Assembly (NCBI GenBank): GCA_009838625.1
Contig: VXRG01000089.1
Span: 1-61,665 of the forward strand
DNA from: Caldilineaceae bacterium SB0664_bin_27
Lineage (GTDB): Bacteria; Chloroflexota; Anaerolineae; Caldilineales; Caldilineaceae
Reading direction: 5' to 3'
DNA length: 61,665 nucleotides
The notes under the pieces are model-generated. The model was not told where the DNA came from. It was given only the letters and a program-made list of their open reading frames with translations, and searched no databases. Positions within the stretch are counted from its first letter, which is position 1. Each line of letters starts with the position of its first letter. A program made the translations under genes and the position numbers. Positions 1-8,776 of this stretch are shown in pieces.

Positions 1-468
1 CCTCCGACCCCTCATTCCCCGGTGCCTCAGCCTCCTCCGAGTATCGGTGTACAAAGGTTTTGGGAAGTTCTCCGCGCCACTCCGCGTCCTCCGCGGACAA
101 TAAAGGTGTTCTTCGCGGCCCTTTTTGGACCCGCTGGCTATCTTTGGCAATACTGGCAAACCAGAACAAATGCGACTGCCTTATGAAAAAACCCCAAAAC
201 CGTGCCAAATCGTGCCAAATCTTGCCAAAACCCTTCAGCACGCCCAGCCACTCCACTCACTCCTCACTCCTCTCCACTCTCTCCTCGCCGTTTAGCCTGA
301 AAGTCCTTGTAAATCCCGCAAGTTCTGATTCAGACGACAACCACACAAAAAACTGGGATGCGCCGCGTCCTCGCTTGGCGTTGACGTCAGGGGCGCTAAG
401 CGGTAGAATCTGCGTGACCCAATGTCTCGTGGAACCTGATCGCAAGCCGAGCGTGAGAGCAGGCAGCT
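1..468. other. Gene-free left edge with repeats
   Basis: No convincing gene is seen in these 468 bases. Reading frames across it are low-complexity and lack a start with a ribosome binding site. The stretch holds TGGCAA/TGCCAAA repeats (145-230), a pyrimidine-only run around 249-289 built from CACTCC-like units, and a CTCCGCG-type repeat near 70-102. It is probably the upstream region of the first amidohydrolase, or an intergenic repeat region cut by the window edge. Confidence 0.5.
145..230. repeat. TGGCAA / TGCCAAA iteron-like cluster
   Basis: Three direct copies of TGCCAAA begin at 203, 213 and 223, exactly 10 bp (about one helical turn) apart. Two copies of the opposite orientation, TGGCAA, begin at 145 and 154. 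The helical phasing and mirrored arrangement resemble a regulator binding array upstream of the amidohydrolase at 469. No regulator gene is adjacent, so the role is inferred. Confidence 0.45.
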
Positions 469-1635
469 ATGATGTCCAGTGCCGATTCACCGCAGCTGAA
501 TTCGGCTGCATCCGAAAATGGTCATAGTCCGCACGGTGGAAGTCGAGCAGCGGTGCAACCCGTCAACGGAAGGCAGAGCCCTGCGCCAGCTCATCCAGTG
601 ATCGACTGTGACATCCACAACGAGGTGTCGTCGATCGAACAGTTGATGCCCTATCTGGCAGACTACTGGCAGGACTACGTCCGCGGCTCAGCCTTCGGCG
701 GCCCGCACGCCAATGACTATCCTCGAGGAGCGCCTACTTCGGCTCGACCGGGAAGCATGCCTGCAGGGGGCGGCCAGGCCGGCTCCAACCTGCAACTGGT
801 CCGTGACCAGGCCCTGTCTCCCTGGGCCACTGAAATCGGTATCCTGAACTGCTCCTACCGCGTGCAAAGCATCAAACAGGAAGACTTGGCCGCAGACCTG
901 GCTACTGCGGTCAATCGCTGGCAGATCGACGAGTGGCTTGAGCCTGAACCCAGGCTGCGAGGATCTCTGGTTGTGCCCAGCCAGACACCTGCTCGCGCCG
1001 CCGAAGAGATCCGTCGCTTCGGAAACCACGCCAGGTTTGTCCAGGTAGTTCTCCCGGTGCGCTCCTATATTCCTTACGGCAACCGCTATTACGACCCTCT
1101 GTATGCCGCCGCGGTCGAGCACGAACTGGTGGTTGGCATCAATTTCGGCGGGGCACCCGGACACCCGCCCACGCCGGTGGGTTGGCCTTCGACATACCTC
1201 GAAGAGCATGCCGGCATGGCCCAGGTTTTCCAGTCCCAGGTCATCAGTATCATCGCCGAAGGCGTTTTTGACCGTTTCCCCGATCTTCGTATCGCCCTGA
1301 TTGAAGGGGGGTTCGCCTGGATGCCTTCGCTGATGTGGCGGCTGGACAAGGAGTGGAAGGGGCTGCGCTCTAATACCCCGTGGGTAAGGCGGGCGCCGTC
1401 GGACTACATCCGCGATCATATGCGCCTGACTGTGCAGCCGGTAGGCGCGCCACCCGATCCCCGCTACATCTTGCAGACTATCGAACAGCTGGAGTCCGAC
1501 ACGCTGCTCATGTTCGCGACTGACTACCCGCACTGGCACTATGATGAAGACGGTGAAGCCTGGCCTGTAAATCTCCCGGAACCACTCAACTCCAACATCT
1601 GGTCGGAAAACGCGCGCTCCTTCTACCGACTCTAA
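469..1635 (+). CDS. Amidohydrolase-related protein (Amidohydro_2), copy 1
   Basis: A 388-residue metal-dependent TIM-barrel hydrolase or decarboxylase of the Amidohydro_2 (ACMSD-like) group. The barrel begins after a low-complexity leader of about 42 residues. The first-strand metal motif reads VIDCDIH (Asp48, His50), D-x-H instead of the classical H-x-H. The C-terminal FATDYPHW supplies the conserved strand-8 aspartate (Asp352). The middle carries the clade signature GGFAWMPSLMWRLD. The ribosome binding site is weak, and the start could lie inside the leader. It lies 11 nt before a close paralogue, so the two are probably co-transcribed. Family membership is clear; substrate is not visible. 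C-C bond hydrolysis or decarboxylation of a carboxylated or aromatic acid is a family-level possibility. Confidence 0.9.
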   Translation: MMSSADSPQLNSAASENGHSPHGGSRAAVQPVNGRQSPAPAHPVIDCDIHNEVSSIEQLMPYLADYWQDYVRGSAFGGPHANDYPRGAPTSARPGSMPAGGGQAGSNLQLVRDQALSPWATEIGILNCSYRVQSIKQEDLAADLATAVNRWQIDEWLEPEPRLRGSLVVPSQTPARAAEEIRRFGNHARFVQVVLPVRSYIPYGNRYYDPLYAAAVEHELVVGINFGGAPGHPPTPVGWPSTYLEEHAGMAQVFQSQVISIIAEGVFDRFPDLRIALIEGGFAWMPSLMWRLDKEWKGLRSNTPWVRRAPSDYIRDHMRLTVQPVGAPPDPRYILQTIEQLESDTLLMFATDYPHWHYDEDGEAWPVNLPEPLNSNIWSENARSFYRL

Positions 1636-1646
1636 GGGGAACTGCC

Positions 1647-2762
1647 ATGACACTGGATCTTGAGGTAACCGAACAGCCGCAGAGCGCTGAGAAAACCAAA
1701 CTGGCGGTTATTGATACCGATATTCACAACTTTGATGTCTATGAAGACCCCTTGTTCGACCAGATCATCACCAAATATCTGGCACCGGAGTGGCAAGAGC
1801 ATCACAAGATGATCGGAATGCGCGGACACTACGGCGTTGGCTACCCGCGCCATCAACCCAACGCTGCCCGCACCGATGCTTGGCCGCCCAGCGGCAGACC
1901 GCCCGGAACAGACCTGGATTTCATGCGAGAGCAGCTGCTGGATGCCTTCGACATGGACTACGGCATCCTCAATCCTCTGGCCGGCGCGGGCGGTCAGGTG
2001 AACCTGGCATACGGGGCACAGCTTGCTCGGGCGATTAACGACTATCAAATTGCGGAGTGGCTCGAAAAGGAGCCCCGGCTTCGCGCGTCGATCCTCGTTA
2101 ACTACGAGGACGCGGAACTCGCCGCCGAGGAGATCCACCGCCTGGGCGGCCACAAGGGCTTCGTGCAGGTGATCCTGGTAACCCGGACCCAGGAGCCGCT
2201 TGGCAGGCGTAAGTACTGGAAGATGTACGAGGCCGCGCTGGAGTATGACCTGCCGATCGGTATTCATTTCGGCGGCAATGCCGGTCATCCCCTGACTGGG
2301 GGCGGATGGCCCTCCTACTACATTGAAGACCACACCGGGATGGCACAGTCCTTCCAGGCCCAGGTTGCCAGTCTTGTCTGTGAAGGCGTCTTTGAGCATT
2401 TCCCCGAACTGCGCATCGTGATCATCGAAGGTGGATTCGCGTGGATGCCTTCGCTGGCATGGAGGCTGGACCAAAGTTGGCTGCGGCTGCGAAGGGAAAC
2501 GCCCTATCTCAAAAAGGCGCCGTCCGAGTACATACAGGAACACTTCTGGCTGTCCACACAGCCAATGGAGGAGCCCAGGCAACACGAGCATTTCCTGCAA
2601 CTCCTGGAACAGATGGACAACGGCCGGAAGCTGATGTTCGCAACCGACTATCCGCACTGGGACTTCGACTCTCCTGACCGGGCGCTGCCGGCAACCCTTC
2701 CGCTGGAAACACGGCGCAACATCATGGCCGAAAATGCTCGCCAGTTCTACAATCTCGCTTAG
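1647..2762 (+). CDS. Amidohydrolase-related protein (Amidohydro_2), copy 2
   Basis: This 371-residue protein is a tandem paralogue of the upstream gene. It shares VIDTDIH (Asp25, His27), the strand-6 segment IEGGFAWMPSLAWRLDQSW, the motif KKAPSEYIQEH and the terminal FATDYPHWDFD (Asp334). It lacks the long N-terminal leader of copy 1. The start is supported by GGGGA 8 nt upstream. The same D-x-H replaces H-x-H at the first metal site, so this is a property of the clade and not a chance mutation. Cytoplasmic; no signal peptide. Together with copies 1 and 3 it suggests related substrates handled in one operon. The exact reaction is unknown. Confidence 0.9.
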   Translation: MTLDLEVTEQPQSAEKTKLAVIDTDIHNFDVYEDPLFDQIITKYLAPEWQEHHKMIGMRGHYGVGYPRHQPNAARTDAWPPSGRPPGTDLDFMREQLLDAFDMDYGILNPLAGAGGQVNLAYGAQLARAINDYQIAEWLEKEPRLRASILVNYEDAELAAEEIHRLGGHKGFVQVILVTRTQEPLGRRKYWKMYEAALEYDLPIGIHFGGNAGHPLTGGGWPSYYIEDHTGMAQSFQAQVASLVCEGVFEHFPELRIVIIEGGFAWMPSLAWRLDQSWLRLRRETPYLKKAPSEYIQEHFWLSTQPMEEPRQHEHFLQLLEQMDNGRKLMFATDYPHWDFDSPDRALPATLPLETRRNIMAENARQFYNLA

Positions 2763-2782
2763 CTTCGATCCGGACAGACGGT

Positions 2783-3664
2783 ATGGGCGGTATCATCCGC
2801 TTCCTGAATACCCCGTTAACAACAGTACAGGGATCGTCCCTGACGCCGGTCGACCTGCTGATTACGGTTGGAATCGTCCTGCTGTTCTACATTCTGGCCC
2901 GTCTGGGCGCGCGCCAGTTCCAGAACCGCTTGGAAGACCGGCTCAGGTTGACGGCGACAAACCGGCGCCTGATCCGTACCACTGTTTTCCTTTCAATTCT
3001 GTTTGCCGGTGTATACACATCTCTGTCCTCTTTAGGCATAAACCTTTCAATCTTCCTGGTGCCGCTCGGCGCTCTGAGCATCGGATTGGGGCTGGGACTT
3101 CAGAGTCTGGCCAGCAACTACATCGCCGGGCTGGTCCTGATGACGGAAGGAACCATTCGGGACGGAGACGTGATTGAGGTCGATGGCATCCGGGGCACGG
3201 TTCAGGAGATGAGTCTCCGCACCACAGTCGTCAAGACCTTCAGCAACACCGAAGTGATCGTGCCGAACTCCCTGATGGTCTCACAACGGCTTGACAACTG
3301 GACGAAGTCGGACCAGATTCTGCGCATCGAGTCCCAGATCGGCGTCGCCTACGGCGCCGACATTGGCGCGGTGCACGAAATCCTGCATTCCCACATCACG
3401 GCCCATGGGGCCGTGTTGGCCGACCCGGAGCCGCGCACGTTCTTGGTCGAGTTCGCAGATTCATCGCTACTGTTTCGGATTCAGTACTGGATCGATGACC
3501 CGACTCAGCGGCTATCTTCACTTAGCGAGATCCTGGAGTCGATCTATCATGGTCTGCAAGAGCGGGGCATATCGATTCCTTTCCCGCAGAGAGATGTGTG
3601 GCTGAAGGGGGATCCCTTCGGACAAGACATTCGGCTGGCCGCTGAAGCCGAATCCGATTCGTGA
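2783..3664 (+). CDS. MscS-family mechanosensitive ion channel
   Basis: A 293-residue small-conductance mechanosensitive channel. Membrane segments lie around residues 15-35, 70-90 and 95-115. The third helix has the glycine/alanine-rich pore-lining pattern (LGALSIGLGLGLQSLASNY) typical of MscS TM3. It is followed by the beta domain with GDVIEVDGIRGTV and the VPNS motif (EVIVPNSLMVSQ). Length matches E. coli MscS. It releases solutes on hypo-osmotic shock. The position between amidohydrolase genes, 20 nt after copy 2, suggests shared transcription rather than a shared pathway, although MscS-like proteins can also pass small organic anions. The ribosome binding site is weak. Confidence 0.92.
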   Translation: MGGIIRFLNTPLTTVQGSSLTPVDLLITVGIVLLFYILARLGARQFQNRLEDRLRLTATNRRLIRTTVFLSILFAGVYTSLSSLGINLSIFLVPLGALSIGLGLGLQSLASNYIAGLVLMTEGTIRDGDVIEVDGIRGTVQEMSLRTTVVKTFSNTEVIVPNSLMVSQRLDNWTKSDQILRIESQIGVAYGADIGAVHEILHSHITAHGAVLADPEPRTFLVEFADSSLLFRIQYWIDDPTQRLSSLSEILESIYHGLQERGISIPFPQRDVWLKGDPFGQDIRLAAEAESDS

Positions 3665-3719
3665 ACGCCTGCCTTGCAGTAGATTTCAACAATCAGACAG
3701 CGCGCAAGGAGATTTTCCC

Positions 3720-4859
3720 ATGACCAAGTTAGGCGCGGCCCCGATATCAGCGCCAGGGTGGACCGCACATCCCAGGGAATCCATCAAGATCGTGGACTGC
3801 GATGTTCACCACAATTTTGAACGTCCCGAGCAACTGTTGCCCTACCTGTCCAAATTCTGGCATAACCATCTCATAGATCAGGGGCTGCACCTGCCCAGCG
3901 CCGGATACTCGAATGTACCTTTCCGTACCAATCGCTCTGATCTGAAAGACCCGACATTGAAGGAGGGCGACTTCAACTTCTCGTTGGAGTTTCTCCAGCG
4001 CGAGCACCTGGACCCATGGAACGTCGACTACGCGCTCTTGACCGGCCCGCCCCCGTTCTACGGCTACACCGGCCTGCCGGACCCCGACTGGGCCGCGGCC
4101 TTGTGCCGCGCCTTCAACGACTGGACAATCGAGCATTGGCTGGAGAAAGACGACCGTGTGGTCAATTCCATTCTCATTTCTCCTTCCGATCCGGCACAGG
4201 CCGTCAGCGAAATCAATCGACTGGCCGACCGCAAAGATACAGTTGCTGTGATGGTTCCCATGGGCACGAGTATGCCGTTCGGCAACCGCTTCTATCACCC
4301 GATCTGGGAGGCGTGCGAGGAACACGGCCTGCCGGTCGTTGCCCATATCGGCGGCGGCGGCGGGGCGGCGCGGACCACACCTACACCGGTAGGATTCCCC
4401 ACCTACTACATGGAGTCGCGAATGAGCCGCCCGTTCGTTGCGAGCACGCACGCCTCTTCTCTGATCTGCGAAGGTGTCTTCGAAAAGTTCCCCAATCTGA
4501 AGTTTGCACTGACCGAGGCGCAACAGCTGTGGGCTGTGGCCGTAATGTGGCACATGGATTCCGACTGGAAGGCCATTCGCGATCAGACGCCCTGGCTGAA
4601 AAGGCTGCCGAGCGAGTATTTCCGCGAGCACATTCGCGTTGGATCGCAGCCGCTGCATGAAGCGGAAACGACTGAGCAACTGTACCAGTTCCTTGAAATG
4701 CTTCATGCCGACGAAACGCTTGTCTACTGCTCGGACTTTCCCCACTTTGACTGGAACGACCCCGTCACCACCTTTCCCAAGCTCGAACCCGAGACGCAGC
4801 AGCGCATTTTCGCCGACAACGCATTGGAGATGCTGCGCATAGGAGACGACTGGCTATGA
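3720..4859 (+). CDS. Amidohydrolase-related protein (Amidohydro_2), copy 3
   Basis: A third paralogue, 379 residues. The metal motif is IVDCDVHH (Asp28, His30), and the strand-8 aspartate lies in YCSDFPHFDW (Asp339). Strand 6 differs from copies 1 and 2: TEAQQLWAVAVMWHMD replaces IEGGFAWMPSL, pointing to a different substrate pocket. AAGGAG sits 8 nt before the ATG, a strong start. The stop overlaps the start of the Rieske gene in an ATGA, so the two are translationally coupled. This suggests the product works with, or is made in equal amounts to, the iron-sulfur protein. Substrate unknown. Confidence 0.9.
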   Translation: MTKLGAAPISAPGWTAHPRESIKIVDCDVHHNFERPEQLLPYLSKFWHNHLIDQGLHLPSAGYSNVPFRTNRSDLKDPTLKEGDFNFSLEFLQREHLDPWNVDYALLTGPPPFYGYTGLPDPDWAAALCRAFNDWTIEHWLEKDDRVVNSILISPSDPAQAVSEINRLADRKDTVAVMVPMGTSMPFGNRFYHPIWEACEEHGLPVVAHIGGGGGAARTTPTPVGFPTYYMESRMSRPFVASTHASSLICEGVFEKFPNLKFALTEAQQLWAVAVMWHMDSDWKAIRDQTPWLKRLPSEYFREHIRVGSQPLHEAETTEQLYQFLEMLHADETLVYCSDFPHFDWNDPVTTFPKLEPETQQRIFADNALEMLRIGDDWL

Positions 4860-5233
4860 CCAGAGTCGTCATCGCCAAGGTCTGGGAGATTCCACCGGGC
4901 GACCGCAAAATTGTCGTACCCTTTCGCGGCCGGGCCGGCATCGGCGTCTTCAATGTGAACGGCGAACTGTACGCGCTGCGCAACATCTGCCCGCACAAGC
5001 GCGGCCCCCTCTGTACCGGCGAACTGACAGGTCACATCGACGCGGCCGCACCACCCTCCGCCAGTCAAGCCGAGCTGACGGTCGAAGGGGACGGCGAAAT
5101 CCTGCGATGCCCGTGGCACCAGTGGCCATTCGAGATCGCTACCGGCCGCTGCCTTGTCGATCCAGACGTGCGAGTCAAGACCTATCAGGTCCTGGTTGAT
5201 GGCAACGATATCGTAGTGGATCTTGATGACTGA
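4856..5233 (+). CDS. Rieske [2Fe-2S] ferredoxin-like protein
   Basis: A 125-residue single-domain Rieske protein. Box 1 is C-P-H (Cys45, His47) and box 2 is C-P-W-H (Cys85, His88), the four cluster ligands, with CPWHQWPFEI as the conserved second loop. There is no membrane anchor or Tat signal, so it is a soluble ferredoxin-type Rieske as in oxygenase electron chains, not a bc1 subunit. The gap between the boxes holds an insert of about 20 residues rich in Ala/Ser. It is coupled by ATGA overlap to amidohydrolase copy 3. No oxygenase or reductase subunit is adjacent, so its electron partner is unknown. Confidence 0.93.
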   Translation: MTRVVIAKVWEIPPGDRKIVVPFRGRAGIGVFNVNGELYALRNICPHKRGPLCTGELTGHIDAAAPPSASQAELTVEGDGEILRCPWHQWPFEIATGRCLVDPDVRVKTYQVLVDGNDIVVDLDD

Positions 5234-5272
5234 ACGTTTTCTTGGTCTGTTTCGGACCAAACAGGAGAAGAG

Positions 5273-6547
5273 ATGACCAACAGCGCTTTGATGAACCGCC
5301 GAAACCATCTGCTTGGCGCGGGGGCGCCGATCTTCTACGAAGAACCAGTAAATATCGTTCGCGGCGAAGGCGTATGGCTCTACGATGACGGCGGCCGGCG
5401 CTACCTCGATATGTACAATAACGTTCCCTGCGTTGGTCACTGCCACCCCCATGTCGTCGAGGCGATGCACAACCAGTCGCAGACCCTCAACGTTCACAGC
5501 CGCTATCTGAATGAAGGCGTTCTCGACTATGCCGAGAGGCTGGCAAACCTGCACGCCGACCATTTGACCAGCGTTGTCTTCACCTGCACGGGAACCGAAG
5601 CCAACGAGGTGGCGCTGAGCATCGCCCGCGCCGCCACTGGAGGACAGGGCTTCATCTGCAGCGACGCCGCCTATCACGGCAACAGCGCAGAAGTGGGGAA
5701 GTTCACCCGTGTGGGACAGCAGGCCAAGAAAGATCAGGCGAAGGAGATACGCGCTTTCCCGTACCCACAGAGCTACCGCCCGCTCCAGGATGGCGTGTCC
5801 GACGCAGAGCTGTCTGAGCTCTATTTAGCCGAAGTCGAGAGCGCGATCGATAGTCTTCGTGCCGACGGCATTCCTCTGGCAGGGATGCTTGTCTGCTCGA
5901 TCTTCGCCAACGAAGGTCTGCCCGCTATACCTGACGGGTTCATGCCGCGGGCAGCCGAGATCGTCCGCGCGGCCGGTGGCCTGGTCATAGCAGACGAAGT
6001 GCAGGCAGGATTCTGCAGGACAGGCCGCTGGTGGGGCTACGAAGCGACTGAATTTGCGCCGGATATCGTAACCATGGGAAAACCAATGGGTAACGGTATG
6101 CCGGTGGCGGCCGCGGCGGCTTCGAGCGAGCTTGTAGATGAATTTCGAAGGAACAAGCGCTACTTCAATACCTTTGCGGCCAGTCCCTTGCAGGCCGCCG
6201 CAGGGATGGCCGTTATAGACGTGATCGAGAACGAGGAGCTGGCAAGCAATGTCGAACAGTCTGGCGCGTACTTGCGCAGCGAACTTCGCAAACTGCAGGC
6301 CAATTCTGAACATCTCGCCGACGTTCGCGGTCACGGTATGTTCATCGGCATGGAGTGGGTGCAAGATCGTGCTTCGAAGAAGCCGGATGTCGACGGTGCC
6401 ACCGCAGTCGTGAACCGGCTGCGTGACAGGGGATTCTTGATCGGAAGCTCCGGTCCAATGAGCAACATTCTGAAGATCAGACCGCCGCTCGTATTCAAGC
6501 GCAAACATGCTGACATGTTCTTGACCGCGTTTGAGGAGAGCATCTGA
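5273..6547 (+). CDS. Class-III PLP aminotransferase, phospho-lyase-like
   Basis: A 424-residue PLP enzyme of fold type I, class III. The PLP lysine is Lys270 in VTMGKPMGNG; IADEVQAGF holds the cofactor aspartate. Segments MYNNVPCVGHCHPHVVEA, LNVHSRYL, YFNTFAASP and NILKIRPPLVF match, from memory, the ethanolamine-phosphate / 5-phosphohydroxylysine phospho-lyase branch (AGXT2L1/2) better than ordinary 4-aminobutyrate transaminases. AGGAG lies 6 nt before the ATG. It is followed, after about 280 bp, by an APH-fold kinase, the usual partner of such lyases. A plain omega-transaminase remains possible. It follows the Rieske gene by 39 nt, within which there is a small 6-bp hairpin without a U-tract. 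Confidence 0.88.
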   Translation: MTNSALMNRRNHLLGAGAPIFYEEPVNIVRGEGVWLYDDGGRRYLDMYNNVPCVGHCHPHVVEAMHNQSQTLNVHSRYLNEGVLDYAERLANLHADHLTSVVFTCTGTEANEVALSIARAATGGQGFICSDAAYHGNSAEVGKFTRVGQQAKKDQAKEIRAFPYPQSYRPLQDGVSDAELSELYLAEVESAIDSLRADGIPLAGMLVCSIFANEGLPAIPDGFMPRAAEIVRAAGGLVIADEVQAGFCRTGRWWGYEATEFAPDIVTMGKPMGNGMPVAAAAASSELVDEFRRNKRYFNTFAASPLQAAAGMAVIDVIENEELASNVEQSGAYLRSELRKLQANSEHLADVRGHGMFIGMEWVQDRASKKPDVDGATAVVNRLRDRGFLIGSSGPMSNILKIRPPLVFKRKHADMFLTAFEESI

Positions 6548-6569
6548 GGCGAAGTGATTTACTGAAGGG

Positions 6570-6614
6570 AAGGAAGACTTAGCTATCGGGATATAATGCA
6601 GCATAGTCTTCCTT
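6570..6614. repeat. 10-bp inverted repeat flanking a TATAAT box
   Basis: AAGGAAGACT (6570-6579) and AGTCTTCCTT (6605-6614) are perfect inverted arms separated by 25 bp that include TATAAT at 6593-6598. It could be an operator around a promoter for the kinase gene at 6830, or a loose terminator for the aminotransferase. No U-tract follows, which argues against a classical terminator. Confidence 0.4.
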
Positions 6615-6829
6615 TGAGAAGTAGAATCGCACTCTCTTCCCAACCGGGAACAAGATTCTACCAGTTTCGATAAGGCTGGTAAGGCGTCTGCAATTCCAGC
6701 AAGTCGAGAGAATTTTGTGTCCTGACTCTGCAATGAAATCACCCTCGTCAGGGCGCCTGGAACTGGCCTTAGGAAGAGACTGTAAAGTGCAGAGTCCAGT
6801 GAAATTGGCACTATCGAACCGATAAGTGT

Positions 6830-7825
6830 ATGAATGAACTGAATGAGAAAGCGTTACTCGCATCCGCCGCACAGGCAATAAAAGCTTGGGACCTCTGCGT
6901 TACCGATATTGCCCTCGTTTCCCATTCCGAAAACATCGTTTTCCGCGTCGATTCAGAGAGCGGTCAGGCATATGTCTTTCGCTTTCACCGGCCCGGATAC
7001 CATACGCTATCCGAATTGCAAGGAGAGCTGCAGTGGACGGCAGCCCTGAACAGTTCAGGGATCGGCGCCCCAGTGCCCTGTCTCGCAAGAAACAAGAAAG
7101 CCTTTATCAAGTTCTACTTGCCGGAGCTGTCACAGTACCGCTTCGTGAGTCTCATGGAGTGGGTTGAAGGGACAGCAATGGCAACGATGATTGAGAGGGA
7201 TGCCGACGAGTCTAACCTTGTGAGATGCTTCCATAAGACGGGGCAGCTTGCGGCGCGCATTCACAATCAGGCCAGAGCATGGCGCCCTCCTCCCGGGTTC
7301 GAGCGTCACGCTTTTGATGCCGATGGGCTGATGGGCGAGGAACCGTTTTGGGGGCCGTTCTGGCAACAGTCGGAGCTAACTGCTGCCGAGCGCGCTCAGA
7401 TTGTCCACGCCCGCAAACAGATTTACGGAATCCTGACCGATTACGGCAAGGAGAGAGGTACCTACAGCCTTATTCACGCCGATCTACATCCCGGCAACTT
7501 GATAGTTACGGGCGACCACGTGCATATAATCGACTTTGATGACTCCGGATTCGGATGGCACCAATACGAACTGGCGGTGGCGATCTCCTACTATCAGGAC
7601 ACTCCGTATTTCGAATCGATACGGAAAGCAATCATAGAGGGCTACCTGACCGAGAGGCCGCTTCTGGAAGAAGATATCGAGCTCTTACCGATCTTCGTAC
7701 TGATCCGAAGCATGGTATCCCTGGGCTGGATCGATCAGCGCCCGGAGCTGGACAGCAGTCACAAGCTGCCCACCTTAATTGAGAGATCTTGTGAACAGTC
7801 GAAAGAACTCTTTGGCAGCGTCTGA
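6830..7825 (+). CDS. Phosphotransferase of the APH / SrkA / hydroxylysine-kinase fold
   Basis: A 331-residue kinase with the aminoglycoside phosphotransferase fold. The catalytic loop is IHADLHPGNL (His216, Asp218), and the metal motif is IIDFDD (Asp235). The N-lobe has VYVFRFHRPGY with the ATP-side basic residues. The C-terminal helical part (YELAVAISYY) is typical of small-molecule and Ser-type kinases (SrkA/RdoA, hydroxylysine kinase), not of resistance enzymes. Start ATG 6830 has only a weak ribosome binding site. Next to a phospho-lyase-like aminotransferase it may phosphorylate a hydroxy-amine whose phosphate the lyase then eliminates; that pairing is inference. Confidence 0.85.
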   Translation: MNELNEKALLASAAQAIKAWDLCVTDIALVSHSENIVFRVDSESGQAYVFRFHRPGYHTLSELQGELQWTAALNSSGIGAPVPCLARNKKAFIKFYLPELSQYRFVSLMEWVEGTAMATMIERDADESNLVRCFHKTGQLAARIHNQARAWRPPPGFERHAFDADGLMGEEPFWGPFWQQSELTAAERAQIVHARKQIYGILTDYGKERGTYSLIHADLHPGNLIVTGDHVHIIDFDDSGFGWHQYELAVAISYYQDTPYFESIRKAIIEGYLTERPLLEEDIELLPIFVLIRSMVSLGWIDQRPELDSSHKLPTLIERSCEQSKELFGSV

Positions 7826-8050
7826 CAAATCCCTTCGGATGACTTTGCCCTCTTAGAGAATGACTCTTGTTCCTGAACTTCACCGTACTCTCGGAACAGA
7901 TACGTCTCTAAGTTGACCTCGATTTCAATGCCCTCTTCCTCTACGTCCACCGTGACATTTGGCTTCAACTCGTGACAAGGCCGCAAGAGTTTAGAGAAAC
8001 TGCTTTCAAGAGTGGGGATTGCGCGGCTCTGTCTTATCGGAGTGTGACCT

Positions 8051-8587
8051 GTGAGAAAAGTTCGATATAACTGCGCGATGAGTTTAGACGGCTACATTGC
8101 GGACTCCGACGACGGCTTCGACTGGATTGCCATAGATCCTGACATCGACTTCGAGGAACTCTCCTCGCAGTTCGACACGTATCTGATGGGGCGCCGGACC
8201 TTCGAGGCGGCCGGCCGACAGGGGCCACCGTCGTCTGAAGTCCGAAACTACGTCTTCTCGAACACACTGAAACAAAGTGATCATGAAGACCTGCGAATAA
8301 TCTCTGCAGACTGGGAACAGGCGGTGCGTGATCTACGGGCGGAGCCGGGCAAGGACATCTGGCTGTTTGGTGGAGGTGTTCTGTTCGGAAATCTTTGCAA
8401 TGAGGGGCTCGTAGACACGTTGGAGGTCTCCGTACTCCCCATCTTGCTCGGCGGCGGCGTGCCTCTGGTGGCGGGCCTGTCGAGACAGGCCGATCTGATC
8501 TTGAAGGAGCATAAAGTGTTCGAGAAGACGGGAACTGCTCTGCTAGTGTATGACATCGACAAGACCCACCACAGGCGCAGAGTCTAG
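8051..8587 (+). CDS. Dihydrofolate reductase-like / RibD C-terminal domain protein
   Basis: A 178-residue stand-alone RibD_C (DHFR-fold) reductase. The N-terminal CAMSLDGYIA is the family nucleotide/substrate strand; YLMGRRTFEA and IWLFGGGVLFGNL are the two NADPH-binding segments. Length is normal for the YyaP/YwjB-type group. The start is GTG at 8051, about 9 nt after GGAG. These proteins bind NADPH but their substrates are mostly unknown; they are not true folA. Single gene, with 225 bp of apparently empty sequence before it. Confidence 0.9.
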   Translation: MRKVRYNCAMSLDGYIADSDDGFDWIAIDPDIDFEELSSQFDTYLMGRRTFEAAGRQGPPSSEVRNYVFSNTLKQSDHEDLRIISADWEQAVRDLRAEPGKDIWLFGGGVLFGNLCNEGLVDTLEVSVLPILLGGGVPLVAGLSRQADLILKEHKVFEKTGTALLVYDIDKTHHRRRV

Positions 8588-8776
8588 CGGGTTCCCGGTA
8601 ATGCTTCGACCGATGTACTGCGCCGGTGTCTGCACGCCGTTCCTCCCGCGATGGGACCGGAAAAGAAGCCTCTGGATTCTATGTATCTGCCGCGCAACAG
8701 AGTAGAATGGAAACTGCTTTTGGTCTAAGTGCATCCTGAATCGCCAATACCACATACCATAGGTGCCAGGGATTCT

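Noticed and set aside
60..527. 155-codon open frame at the left edge
   Set aside because: Low-complexity repeat-derived composition, no ribosome binding site, no motif, and it overlaps the real amidohydrolase start in another frame.
688..2657. Long minus-strand frames opposite the two amidohydrolases
   Set aside because: Mirror frames of GC-rich genes; the plus strand has clear metal motifs and ribosome binding sites.
5242..5260. Small hairpin between Rieske and aminotransferase as a terminator
   Set aside because: Six-bp stem, no U-tract, inside a probable operon.
3747..5677. Long minus-strand frames opposite amidohydrolase 3, Rieske and aminotransferase
   Set aside because: They lie antisense to three genes with firm motifs and coupled starts.
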